DNA of 64,000 nt from assembly GCF_000633455.1 (NCBI RefSeq), contig NZ_AYMG01000001.1:434001-498000 (forward strand), in the 5' to 3' direction. Position numbers and translations under genes: made by a program. Below the pieces are notes generated by a model. It ran no database searches and had not been told where the DNA came from. It saw nothing but the letters and a program-made list of their open reading frames with translations. The stretch comes from Pedobacter jeongneungensis (GTDB taxonomy: Bacteria; Bacteroidota; Bacteroidia; Sphingobacteriales; Sphingobacteriaceae). The stretch's first letter is position 1, and the number at the start of each line of letters is the position of its first letter. Below, piece by piece: positions 1-8,131 of the stretch.

Positions 1-1
1 A

Positions 2-2368
2 TATACAGATTTACAGCTTCACTTTTTAAATCTGGTATTGTCTGATGTAGGTACTGCATTATTAGGTGCACAGAACCGCCAGAAACTGCAGCAATTATTA
101 GAAGAAACCCAGGCACAATCAGAAGAGTTACAAGTGCAGCATAACGAGCTTGAAGGATTAAATGCCGAGCTCGAGGCGCAGGCACAAAAACTTCAGGCCA
201 GTGAAGAAGAATTGCGCGTACAGCAGGAAGAATTATTGCAAAGCAACCAGGAGCTGGAAGAAAGAAGTAGTTTGCTGGAAGAGAAAAATGAACTTATCGA
301 AGAAAGGAATATCGAAATTCAACAGAAAGCAGAAGCGTTAGAGTTGAGTACAAGATATAAATCGGAATTTTTGGCCAACATGTCGCACGAGTTAAGAACA
401 CCACTCAACTCCATTTTATTGTTATCGCGCTTAATGGCCGAAAATGAGGCTATGGACCGCGAACATCAGGAATATGCAGAGGTAATCCAAAGCTCCGGAC
501 AGGGCTTGTTAAGCTTAATTGATGAGATTTTGGATCTTTCTAAAATTGAAGCAGGCAAAATGGAACTCGATCGGATGAACATTAAGGTTGATGACATCAT
601 CTTCAATATGCGTTCGTTATTTAATCCGTTGGCAAAAGAGCGGAACCTCAACTTTGTGATCGATAAAACAGAAGCGGTACCAGAGTTTTTCCATACCGAT
701 AAAATGCGTTTAGAGCAGATCATCAAAAACCTGCTATCAAATGCCATTAAATTTACAACTGTTGGCTCAGTAACCTTAAACATCAGTAAAAATGATAAGT
801 TAGGGGCATTGGTGTTTAAAGTTACCGATACGGGGGTAGGTATTGCTCCAGAGAAACAGGGCATGGTATTCGAGGCTTTTCAACAGGCAGATGGCTCTAC
901 CCGCCGTAAATTTGGGGGTACAGGCCTGGGTCTGTCAATCAGTAGAGAACTAGCCAAATTATTGGGTGGATATATTGATTTAAAAAGTACAGAAGGTGAA
1001 GGAAGTATTTTTACTTTAACCTTGCCTATCGATAAAAATAAAGGTTTTGATGGTGTGATTGCCAGTTTAGAAAAACCTGTAGTAGTGGCTCAGGCTGAGC
1101 CGGTTATCAAAAAAGTGAGCCACTTAACGGTTGATAATATTCCACAGGAAATAGAAGACGACCGTGATAACATCCAGCCCGATGATAAGGTAATTTTGAT
1201 TGTAGAAGATGATACCCCTTTTGCCAAAACACTTTTAGATTTTACCCGTAAAAGAAATTATAAGGGCCTGGTTGCCGTTCGTGGCGATGTGGGTATTGAA
1301 ATGGCTAAAACATTTAAACCGCTTGCCATTTTACTCGATATCCAGTTGCCGGTTAAAGATGGCTGGCAGGTAATGGAGGAGCTGAAATCCGATCCTTCAA
1401 CCCGCCCGATTCCGGTGCATATCATGTCGTCGTTACAGGTTAAAAAAGAAAGTTTATTAAAAGGTGCCGTAGATTTTATCAACAAACCTTTTGCTTTTGA
1501 GCACATGCAGGAAATATTTTCGAAACTGGAACATGCTTTAAGCCGTCACCCTAAAAAAGTCCTCATCGTTGAAGAAAATGAGCAGCATGCCAAAGCGCTA
1601 AGTTACTTTTTAAGCAATTTTAATATCCAGACAGAAATTGTTAATCAGGTGAACGAAAGTGTTTCAGCTTTGCATAAACCTGAGGTGAACTGTGTGATTT
1701 TAGATATGGGTATCCCAGATAAACATGCTTATGAAACTTTGGAAGTAGTAAAGAAAACCCCCGGATTGGAAAACCTACCCATTATTATTTTTACGGGTAA
1801 AAACCTTTCGAAAGGTGAAGAAAACCGCATTAAACAATATGCTGATTCGATTGTGGTAAAAACCGCACATTCTTATCAACGTATTTTGGATGAGGCCGGC
1901 CTGTTCCTGCATTTGGTTGAAGAAAAGAGCAAGGAAAAGACAAAAGCACCTAAAAAATTCTCAGAATTGCAGGATGTATTGGTGGGCAAAACGGTTCTGG
2001 TTGCTGATGACGATGTGCGTAATATTTTCTCGCTCACCAAAATGCTTGAGCAACACCAGATGAAGGTTATCGCTGCCACCGATGGTAAAGAGGCACTTAA
2101 GTTATTGAACGAAAACCCAGAAGTTGATGTGGTTTTAATGGATATGATGATGCCTGAATTGGATGGTTACGAAACCACAACAGCCATCAGACAGGATATT
2201 AAATACCGAAACCTGCCTATTTTGGCTGTAACCGCCAAAGCCATGATGGGCGACAGGGAAAAGTGTATTGCCGCAGGTGCTTCTGATTATATCAGCAAGC
2301 CGGTAGATATGGATCAGTTAATATCGCTTTTACGTGTTTGGCTTTACGAAAATCATCATAAATCATAA
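2..2368 (+). CDS. Hybrid sensor histidine kinase with three receiver domains (5' end outside window)
   Basis: The reading frame is open from the first bases of the window, so the N-terminal sensor part lies outside; the TTG at 38 is only the first possible start codon seen. Counting from that TTG, a long Glu/Gln-rich signalling coiled coil (about 10-105) leads into a HisKA domain (SHELRTPLN, phospho-His about 117), a HATPase domain (NLLSNAIKFT about 231-240; GGTGLGLS about 293-300), then three receivers. Receiver 1 (about 385-500) and receiver 3 (about 650-770, LMDMMMPELDG) keep the acidic pair, phospho-Asp and SKP or NKP lysine. Receiver 2 (about 510-625) has a weaker VEEN acidic patch. It is a cytoplasmic phosphorelay kinase and heads a run with receiver, CheR and CheB genes, which are probably its partners. 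The stimulus cannot be read from what is visible. Confidence 0.93.
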   Translation, partial: YTDLQLHFLNLVLSDVGTALLGAQNRQKLQQLLEETQAQSEELQVQHNELEGLNAELEAQAQKLQASEEELRVQQEELLQSNQELEERSSLLEEKNELIEERNIEIQQKAEALELSTRYKSEFLANMSHELRTPLNSILLLSRLMAENEAMDREHQEYAEVIQSSGQGLLSLIDEILDLSKIEAGKMELDRMNIKVDDIIFNMRSLFNPLAKERNLNFVIDKTEAVPEFFHTDKMRLEQIIKNLLSNAIKFTTVGSVTLNISKNDKLGALVFKVTDTGVGIAPEKQGMVFEAFQQADGSTRRKFGGTGLGLSISRELAKLLGGYIDLKSTEGEGSIFTLTLPIDKNKGFDGVIASLEKPVVVAQAEPVIKKVSHLTVDNIPQEIEDDRDNIQPDDKVILIVEDDTPFAKTLLDFTRKRNYKGLVAVRGDVGIEMAKTFKPLAILLDIQLPVKDGWQVMEELKSDPSTRPIPVHIMSSLQVKKESLLKGAVDFINKPFAFEHMQEIFSKLEHALSRHPKKVLIVEENEQHAKALSYFLSNFNIQTEIVNQVNESVSALHKPEVNCVILDMGIPDKHAYETLEVVKKTPGLENLPIIIFTGKNLSKGEENRIKQYADSIVVKTAHSYQRILDEAGLFLHLVEEKSKEKTKAPKKFSELQDVLVGKTVLVADDDVRNIFSLTKMLEQHQMKVIAATDGKEALKLLNENPEVDVVLMDMMMPELDGYETTTAIRQDIKYRNLPILAVTAKAMMGDREKCIAAGASDYISKPVDMDQLISLLRVWLYENHHKS

Positions 2369-2385
2369 CCCATTTTTATTTAACT

Positions 2386-2763
2386 ATGCCTCAAAAATTA
2401 ATTCTCATTATTGATGATGATAACCGAAACATTTTTGCCTTAAAAGCTGTTTTAAAGGCCAAAGGTTTTGATTGTTTATCTGCTATAAGTGCCCAGGATG
2501 GTTTTTCTATTATGGAAAAGCACGATAACGTTGCCATTGTTTTAATGGATATGATGATGCCCGATATGGATGGTTACCAGGCCATTTCGGTAATGAAAAA
2601 ATCAGCCAAAATGCAAAATATACCAGTATTGGCAGTAACTGCACAGGCCATGGTTGGCGATAAAGAACGTTGCTTATCTGCCGGGGCCTCAGGTTATGTT
2701 TCAAAACCGATAAATGTGGATGAATTATTGTTACAGATAGAAAATTTTACAAATAACAGGTGA
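2386..2763 (+). CDS. Single-domain response regulator (CheY-like)
   Basis: 125 residues forming one receiver domain and nothing else. The acidic pair is in IIDDDNRN, the phospho-acceptor Asp in VLMDMMMPDMDG, the Thr switch in AVTAQA and the Lys in SKPIN. It starts 17 bp after the hybrid kinase stop and its stop overlaps the next gene. It closely resembles the third receiver of that kinase (shared MDMMMP, AVTA, GAS-YSKP blocks), so it probably arose by duplication of that domain. The likely role is a diffusible phosphate carrier in the same relay; with no output domain it must act through protein contacts. Confidence 0.93.
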   Translation: MPQKLILIIDDDNRNIFALKAVLKAKGFDCLSAISAQDGFSIMEKHDNVAIVLMDMMMPDMDGYQAISVMKKSAKMQNIPVLAVTAQAMVGDKERCLSAGASGYVSKPINVDELLLQIENFTNNR

Positions 2764-3578
2764 TAGGTGATGCGATAGATAACGATCAGGTTGAAATCCT
2801 GTTAAATGATGTGCTGGAGACTCATGGTTATGATTTTCTTGAATATTCGCATGCATCAATAAAAAGGAGGATTAGCCGCCTTTACGCACTGGATAATTTT
2901 GTAAGTTTTGCCGAGTTCCGTTATACTGTTAAAACAGATAAGCAATATTTTAAGCGGTTTTTAGAAGAAATTACCGTTAATGTTACCGAAATGTTTCGCG
3001 ATCCTTCTTTTTACAGGGCTTTGCGGAATGATGTGCTCCCCGCTTTGGGTACTTATCCCTTTATCAGGATCTGGGTAGCAGGTTGCTCTACTGGTGAAGA
3101 AGCTTATTCGCTTGCCATTGTTTTAAAAGAACTGAACCTACTTAACAAATCGCTTATTTATGCCACAGATATTAATCCATCTGTTCTGGATAAGGCAAAA
3201 AAAGGTATGTTTCCTTTAAATTATTTGAAACAATATTCAGAGAATTACCTTCAGTCGGGTGGTTTGAAAGATTTTTCTACCTATTATACCGCAAACTATT
3301 CGCTGGCCAAATTTGATGAAACTTTGAATAGCAAAATGATCTTTTCTACGCATAACCTGGTTTCTGATCATTCCTTTAACGAATTTCAGCTTATTTTATG
3401 TAGAAATGTGTTAATCTATTTCGATAAAGAGCTACAGCATAAAGTATTTAACCTATTTGATGGAAGCATCGAAAAATTAGGTTACCTTGCCTTAGGTAGT
3501 AAGGAAAGCCTGGAGTTTTGGCCTAAAGCTAAAGAGTATAAACGCGTAAAAATGGAGAAAATATGGCGGAAACTGTAA
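2760..3578 (+). CDS. cheR: CheR-type protein-glutamate methyltransferase
   Basis: 272 residues. CheR enzymes use S-adenosylmethionine to methylate glutamates of chemoreceptor-like proteins. The N-terminal helical part (about 10-75, ending ITVNVTEMFRDPSFY) precedes the SAM-binding fold (WVAGCSTGEEAYS about 106-118) and the conserved LILCRNVLIYF segment near 215. The start is a GTG that overlaps the stop of the preceding receiver gene by 4 bp (GTGA), which suggests translational coupling. The next gene, cheB, overlaps its end. No receptor, CheA or CheW is visible, so the target may be the hybrid kinase complex rather than a flagellar receptor; that is inference. Confidence 0.92.
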   Translation: MIGDAIDNDQVEILLNDVLETHGYDFLEYSHASIKRRISRLYALDNFVSFAEFRYTVKTDKQYFKRFLEEITVNVTEMFRDPSFYRALRNDVLPALGTYPFIRIWVAGCSTGEEAYSLAIVLKELNLLNKSLIYATDINPSVLDKAKKGMFPLNYLKQYSENYLQSGGLKDFSTYYTANYSLAKFDETLNSKMIFSTHNLVSDHSFNEFQLILCRNVLIYFDKELQHKVFNLFDGSIEKLGYLALGSKESLEFWPKAKEYKRVKMEKIWRKL

Positions 3579-4147
3579 ATTCTGCTCCATGCGCAGCATT
3601 AATTATCGGAGGTTCTGCAGGTAGTTTAGATGTACTGCTCGAGATTTTTCCTGTACTAAAGAGCGATATCAGTTTCCCTATTATAGTAGTCATTCACCGT
3701 AAGGCCAGTAACGAATCGCTATTAACCGACCTGCTGCAAAGCCGTACCACATTAAAAGTTAGTGAGGCCGAAGAAAAAGAGACTTTAACTGCTGGAAAAG
3801 TTTTTATTGCCCCTGCAGATTACCATATGCTGATAGAAGATGATCATAGTATTTCTTTAGATTATTCGGAAAAAGTAAATTATTCCCGGCCATCTATCGA
3901 TGTTACGTTTCAATCAGCAGCTGAGGTTTTTAGAGAGAAAGTAGTATGTATTTTGCTCTCGGGTTCTAACGCCGATGGAGTTGAAGGACTAAAAAATGTA
4001 AACAATTATGGGGGTAAAGTGGTTATACAAAATCCAAATACAGCCATCATGCCGTATATGCCCCAGCAAGCAGTACTCGGTGTAAAACCGCATGTAATAT
4101 TGGACAGTTATGATATGGCTGATTTTATAAATAATTTAAATAATTAA
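3563..4147 (+). CDS. cheB: CheB-type protein-glutamate methylesterase, catalytic domain only
   Basis: 194 residues equivalent to the C-terminal catalytic domain of CheB, without the usual N-terminal receiver. The catalytic triad can be placed as Ser18 in GGSAGS, His45 in VVIHRK and Asp138 in SGSNADGVEG. It hydrolyses glutamyl methyl esters made by CheR. It overlaps cheR by 16 bp, and a separate receiver gene follows at once; this gene may supply in trans the receiver that CheB normally carries in cis (inference). Confidence 0.91.
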   Translation: MAETVNSAPCAALIIGGSAGSLDVLLEIFPVLKSDISFPIIVVIHRKASNESLLTDLLQSRTTLKVSEAEEKETLTAGKVFIAPADYHMLIEDDHSISLDYSEKVNYSRPSIDVTFQSAAEVFREKVVCILLSGSNADGVEGLKNVNNYGGKVVIQNPNTAIMPYMPQQAVLGVKPHVILDSYDMADFINNLNN

Positions 4148-4156
4148 TTTGCTTTC

Positions 4157-4161
4157 GGAGG
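4157..4161 (+). promoter_or_regulatory. Shine-Dalgarno site GGAGG
   Basis: GGAGG sits 5 nt before an ATG at 4167. Such strong sites are rare in Bacteroidota, so it supports choosing this ATG over an in-frame TTG at 4149. Confidence 0.6.
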
Positions 4162-4166
4162 TTAAT

Positions 4167-4532
4167 ATGACAGTTGCAAAAAAAGTATTTGTTTTTGATG
4201 ATAACAGGGATATCCTTGATCTATGTACATTTATTTTGGAAGATGCCGGGTACGAAATAAAAACATCTGAGAATGCCAATAACATAGAAAAACAAGTGGC
4301 TGAATATATGCCAGACTTGATTTTTATGGATAACTGGTTGCCTGATTTAGGGGGCATACAAGCTACAAGGGCATTAAAAAGCCATCCTGATTTAAAACAT
4401 ATACCCGTAATTTATTTTTCAGCAAATAATGATATTTCTTCACTGGCAGATGAAGCTGGCGCGGATAGTTATTTATCAAAGCCTTTTGATATTGCGGCGC
4501 TCGAAGAAATCGTGAAAAGGCATTTGAGCTAG
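4167..4532 (+). CDS. Single-domain response regulator
   Basis: About 121 residues, one receiver domain: acidic patch FDDNRD, phospho-Asp in FMDNWLPDLGG, switch Ser in FSANN and Lys in LSKPFD. The start is the ATG at 4167, which has a GGAGG ribosome site, rather than the TTG at 4149. It ends the CheR/CheB cassette. It resembles the first two receivers of the window less than they resemble each other. A plausible role is to regulate the receiver-less CheB or to serve as terminal phosphate acceptor; neither is shown by sequence alone. Confidence 0.9.
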   Translation: MTVAKKVFVFDDNRDILDLCTFILEDAGYEIKTSENANNIEKQVAEYMPDLIFMDNWLPDLGGIQATRALKSHPDLKHIPVIYFSANNDISSLADEAGADSYLSKPFDIAALEEIVKRHLS

Positions 4533-4580
4533 CGCCTGCCTTTGCTAAACTTGTGAAGTTTCCTCTAGCGGCGAAAGTTC

Positions 4581-4706
4581 GTCATTTCGAGCGGACCCGA
4601 TAGCTATCGGGGGTAACGAATCGGGAACTACGGAGTACTCCGTGAAGCTAAATCTATCGGGATAGATCTCCCCATTTCACAACGTTCCAGTCGAGATGAG
4701 GACTTT
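4581..4706. repeat. REP-like intergenic repeat with a 16-bp palindrome
   Basis: Begins GTCATTTCGAGCGGA and ends CCAGTCGAGATGAGG, so the outer parts are roughly inverted (CGTCATTTCGA against TCGAGATGA). Inside is a perfect palindrome CCCGATAGCTATCGGG (4596-4611). The outer arms match the repeat at 63146-63229. It lies between convergent genes. Confidence 0.65.
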
Positions 4707-4721
4707 TTTATTTGAAATCTG

Positions 4722-5681
4722 TTACTCCTTCCCCCAGATTCTTGTATTCAGATCCAGCTCTTTAACAATATCATACATAAACTTAATTACATTGATATCA
4801 TTGTAAAGTGTAACTGGCTTTAAAAGCGAACCGAAGATCGGAGCTTCAAAATAATTCCTGTTAAGTGGAAAAGCGATATACATCTTCGATCCTGTAAATG
4901 ATAGCCTAATGGTATTTATAGATTGATGGTTGAGTTTTAGTATACTTTCCATCATAGCCGGAGTAAGGATATACCTGGCTTCAACCTGGTCTGAACTGTA
5001 GGTTACAAAAGTTTTATCAAACTCCGTGTTTTCCAGCCTGATCAGGTTTTCATCTGCAAAAAAGGATACATTTTTTGATAGCCATGCCCCAACGGCACTT
5101 TTACCAGCTTTTGGCTTCACTACCGTTACCCTGTTAAAATTTTTATTAAAATCGGCCACAAAAATAATTCCCTTAAAAATTTCATATAATCGTGGTCTTT
5201 TTCTACCATCTTTATCCTGATATTCTTTTTTATATTCCGCAAAAGCTTCAGCAAAATAAAAAGCTGTTTTACCTGCACTGCCAGCTACCAGGTCTTCGGA
5301 GCCATAAAAGTCCGGTGGTCCATCATAAAGTTGGCTATATTCAAATTCATGCGCATCAATATATCCCGAAGGATTAAAGGTAAGATTTGGATCAATAAAT
5401 TTTAAAGCTGCACTAAGCGCTTCTCGCTTATACCTTTCCCTATACCTGGTTAGTTTATCATTTCTAAAAGTATATCTAATAGACAATATGAGCATAAAAA
5501 CGATAAAGACCGCAATACCTGTAAGAAGGTGGTTCAAGAAATAACTAACACTAAGGCCAATAAAGCATAGTGCGGTAAAAACTTCATCTGTTATTTTTTG
5601 AGCGGCAATTTTTTTCCGTTCTACCTCCAGTGCAGCCAAAGCCTGTAGTAAAGCTGTGTCATTTTCAATGTTTGGAGCCAT
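4722..5681 (-). CDS. DUF3137 family membrane protein
   Basis: 319 residues. A charged N-terminus is followed by two closely spaced hydrophobic segments (about 37-75) and a long soluble domain with the DUF3137-type pattern (YSQLYDGPPDFYGSEDLV; IFKGIIFVADFNK; ILTPAMMESILKL; MYIAFPLNRNYFE). DUF3137 proteins commonly sit next to LemA; here the start codon ATG overlaps the LemA stop at 5681, so the two are co-translated. The biochemical role of the family is unknown. An envelope-associated function with LemA is an inference from the pairing. Confidence 0.8.
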   Translation of the reverse strand: MAPNIENDTALLQALAALEVERKKIAAQKITDEVFTALCFIGLSVSYFLNHLLTGIAVFIVFMLILSIRYTFRNDKLTRYRERYKREALSAALKFIDPNLTFNPSGYIDAHEFEYSQLYDGPPDFYGSEDLVAGSAGKTAFYFAEAFAEYKKEYQDKDGRKRPRLYEIFKGIIFVADFNKNFNRVTVVKPKAGKSAVGAWLSKNVSFFADENLIRLENTEFDKTFVTYSSDQVEARYILTPAMMESILKLNHQSINTIRLSFTGSKMYIAFPLNRNYFEAPIFGSLLKPVTLYNDINVIKFMYDIVKELDLNTRIWGKE

Positions 5682-6241
5682 TAATTACTAAAAAGCTCTT
5701 TTGCGCTAATGTTTTTACGTTCTTCAACCGTGGCTTCGAATAATTGAGCCGTATTAAAATTGAATGATTTGGCAAATAAATTGGTAGGGAAGGTCATAAT
5801 CGAATTGTTGTATTCAATTGCAGCAGCATTATAGGTTCTTCTGCTTGCGGCAATCTGCTCTTCAGTTTCTGTCCAGGTAGCCTCCAGGTTTCTGAAATGG
5901 GCATCAGCTTTAAGATCGGGATAATTTTCAGCAGTCATTATTAAACCCTGAACGCTTCTGCCTAATTGACTGTTAAGGTCTGTTTTTTCAGCAGGACCGA
6001 GATTACCCGATAGCATCCTTGATCGCATTTCAGCAATTTTGGTTAAGGTATCATGCTCGTGGATGGCGTAACGTTTTACCACTTCAACCAGGTTTGGAAT
6101 AAGATCGAAACGTTTTTTCAGCATTACATCAATAGATGAAAAAGCATTGGTAACCTGGTTTCTTTTCTTTATAAGTGAGTTGTAAGCAGAAAAGGGCATG
6201 AGCAGTAAGAATACCACTAGGATAGTAATAAAGATGATCAT
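5681..6241 (-). CDS. lemA: LemA family protein
   Basis: 186 residues, the usual LemA length. One N-terminal membrane segment (about 2-18) is followed by the LemA signature: YNSLIKKRNQV, VDVMLKKRFDLIPNLVEVVK-type sequence at about 37-58, and a helical domain ending near AKSFNF. It is expected to be anchored in the cytoplasmic membrane as a four-helix-bundle protein; its function is not established. It forms a two-gene unit with the DUF3137 gene, overlapping by one base. Confidence 0.93.
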   Translation of the reverse strand: MIIFITILVVFLLLMPFSAYNSLIKKRNQVTNAFSSIDVMLKKRFDLIPNLVEVVKRYAIHEHDTLTKIAEMRSRMLSGNLGPAEKTDLNSQLGRSVQGLIMTAENYPDLKADAHFRNLEATWTETEEQIAASRRTYNAAAIEYNNSIMTFPTNLFAKSFNFNTAQLFEATVEERKNISAKELFSN

Positions 6242-6291
6242 AATTTAGATTTAAGATTAAGGCAATAAATATAAGAAAAGGTTACAAAACG

Positions 6292-8106
6292 TTACCGCTT
6301 TTCGTTTTGTTCTCGTTCTTTTTTCAAACGGCGTTCTAATCTTTTTTGTACCCTTAGGTTATGGCTGGCCCGCATGGCCCTGAAGCGGGCAATATGTTGC
6401 TGTACTTCTTTTTGTTTTTCTTCTGTAATGCCAATACTGTATTTTATGCCTGTAAACAGGCTCCTCCAGATTAAATTGAAGAACGAAGTGTTTGATGGCC
6501 GGCTATAATTAACATTTACAGGCACTAATTTGCCATCGGTACCGGGGTTTTCAGATTTAATGATGAGTGCATTAGCTAAGAAGGAAAGAAAACCGCGGGT
6601 AACCAAATGGTCTTTTTCAGGGTCGTTCTTCATCAATGCGACAGAAAGATCATAATAAGAAAAGGCTACCGTTCCCTTTGCGCCCAAATCGTTCGCTTTA
6701 AAATTGAATTTCAATTTGTCAACATTCCCACGGTTAATACGTACCAGGCCAAGCGGTTTAGTAATCTGGTTTAAAACCCTGGCGTTAAAATTATGCAAAA
6801 TCCCGTTATAAGAAAACTCGCCGTCTTTAGCGGTGAGGTTAAATTTAAAATTTACATCAAGTTTTCCCTGGCCAAACAGATAAGTATTCAGGTTAACCTC
6901 CATAATTGGATTTATGGCCTTAATATTATCCAGGTTGGTGGCATTTTTTATAATGCCCGAGGTATTTTCGAAACTGATGCGCCCCCTCTGGTTACTCTCG
7001 CTGTTAAAAACCGAATAATTCACATTTACATCTTTCAACTGAATTTTCTGCACCAGTATAGGAGCTTTAAGTAACTGTAAAAGCTGATGGGGAAATTTAC
7101 CGATCTTATTTTCCTGTGGTTTGTTCGGGAGCCCATTTTGGTTAAAAACAGATATAAAACCATTAGAAATGGCCATTTCTTTTGCCCAGAGCTCCTGTTT
7201 GCTGATGTAAAGCGGTAAATCGATCCCATTGAGCATAATATCCCGCATGCCGATGTCAAAACGTTCTCTGGCATAACCAGCTACTTTACCGAATTTCATT
7301 TCATCATAAAGCGGAACCAGCGCAAAGCTGTTAATCCTCAGTTTACCTGTGGTTGCCCTAAAATCAAGCTGATCAAGCTTGATGTCGTACATTTTATCTG
7401 GCGTATGGTACACATAGTTATTCAGGTTAATCACAATATCCTTGAGCAGGTAAAAACGGCTGGGATCATCAGCCGAAGATGAATCAACCAGCAGATCGGT
7501 TAGGGTAATGTTAAGGTCGTCAATATCAAAAGGCACTGAATTTGGTATATTTTTATTCACGTACTTAAAGCTTACATCTTTAAAACGGATGGTATTGATG
7601 CTAAACTCTTTCAGGTTTTTAGAGATGATATCGTAAGGCGATTTAATCGGCCTTGGTGCACGCCCTTCGTTAAATGCGAATTGCTGGTTAACCATGGTTA
7701 CCTCTGGCTTATCAAAAATAATTTCTTCCAGCTGCAGCTTTTTTTCGCGGTATAAAGTTAAAGGGTGAAAATGTTTCACTACCAGTTTTTTTAAGGAAAC
7801 GGTGTAAAGGTTGTTCGGTGCTCTTTTTAAGGCAATAAGCTGTTTAAAACGGTTGGTATCAGGTATTATTTTTACATTTTGTAAAGTGGCATTACCTGTA
7901 ACCACATTGGTTGAAACTTTTGTAAAACTGATGGTGTATAAGCTATCGGTCGATTTGTAAAGCAGTGTTTTTATCCTGTCTGTTAATATTGGCCGCGATT
8001 TCACATTTAAAAACCATGTTAAACCGGCGAGTACGATAAAAATACCGAGTAAAACACCCGCAATCCATTTAAAAGCTTTGTAACGGTATCTTTTTGTATC
8101 AGGCAT
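6292..8106 (-). CDS. AsmA/DUF748-like envelope protein, paralogue 1
   Basis: 604 residues with one N-terminal membrane segment (about 14-32) and a very basic C-terminal tail (from about 575). The body is beta-rich, with short repeated patterns like those of AsmA-like proteins, which span the periplasm and are linked to lipid transport or outer-membrane homeostasis. The placement is by general pattern, not by a decisive motif. It is a clear paralogue of the gene just upstream: both share RPILTDRIK or KPILTDKIK after the membrane segment, VVTGNATLQNV or VITGSLALRDV, and SFFNLIWRSLF or SFFNLMWKTVF near the end. The two genes are 25 bp apart and probably co-transcribed. Confidence 0.75.
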   Translation of the reverse strand: MPDTKRYRYKAFKWIAGVLLGIFIVLAGLTWFLNVKSRPILTDRIKTLLYKSTDSLYTISFTKVSTNVVTGNATLQNVKIIPDTNRFKQLIALKRAPNNLYTVSLKKLVVKHFHPLTLYREKKLQLEEIIFDKPEVTMVNQQFAFNEGRAPRPIKSPYDIISKNLKEFSINTIRFKDVSFKYVNKNIPNSVPFDIDDLNITLTDLLVDSSSADDPSRFYLLKDIVINLNNYVYHTPDKMYDIKLDQLDFRATTGKLRINSFALVPLYDEMKFGKVAGYARERFDIGMRDIMLNGIDLPLYISKQELWAKEMAISNGFISVFNQNGLPNKPQENKIGKFPHQLLQLLKAPILVQKIQLKDVNVNYSVFNSESNQRGRISFENTSGIIKNATNLDNIKAINPIMEVNLNTYLFGQGKLDVNFKFNLTAKDGEFSYNGILHNFNARVLNQITKPLGLVRINRGNVDKLKFNFKANDLGAKGTVAFSYYDLSVALMKNDPEKDHLVTRGFLSFLANALIIKSENPGTDGKLVPVNVNYSRPSNTSFFNLIWRSLFTGIKYSIGITEEKQKEVQQHIARFRAMRASHNLRVQKRLERRLKKEREQNEKR

Positions 8107-8131
8107 TAAAAAAAGGGAGGCTGTGGTTTTA

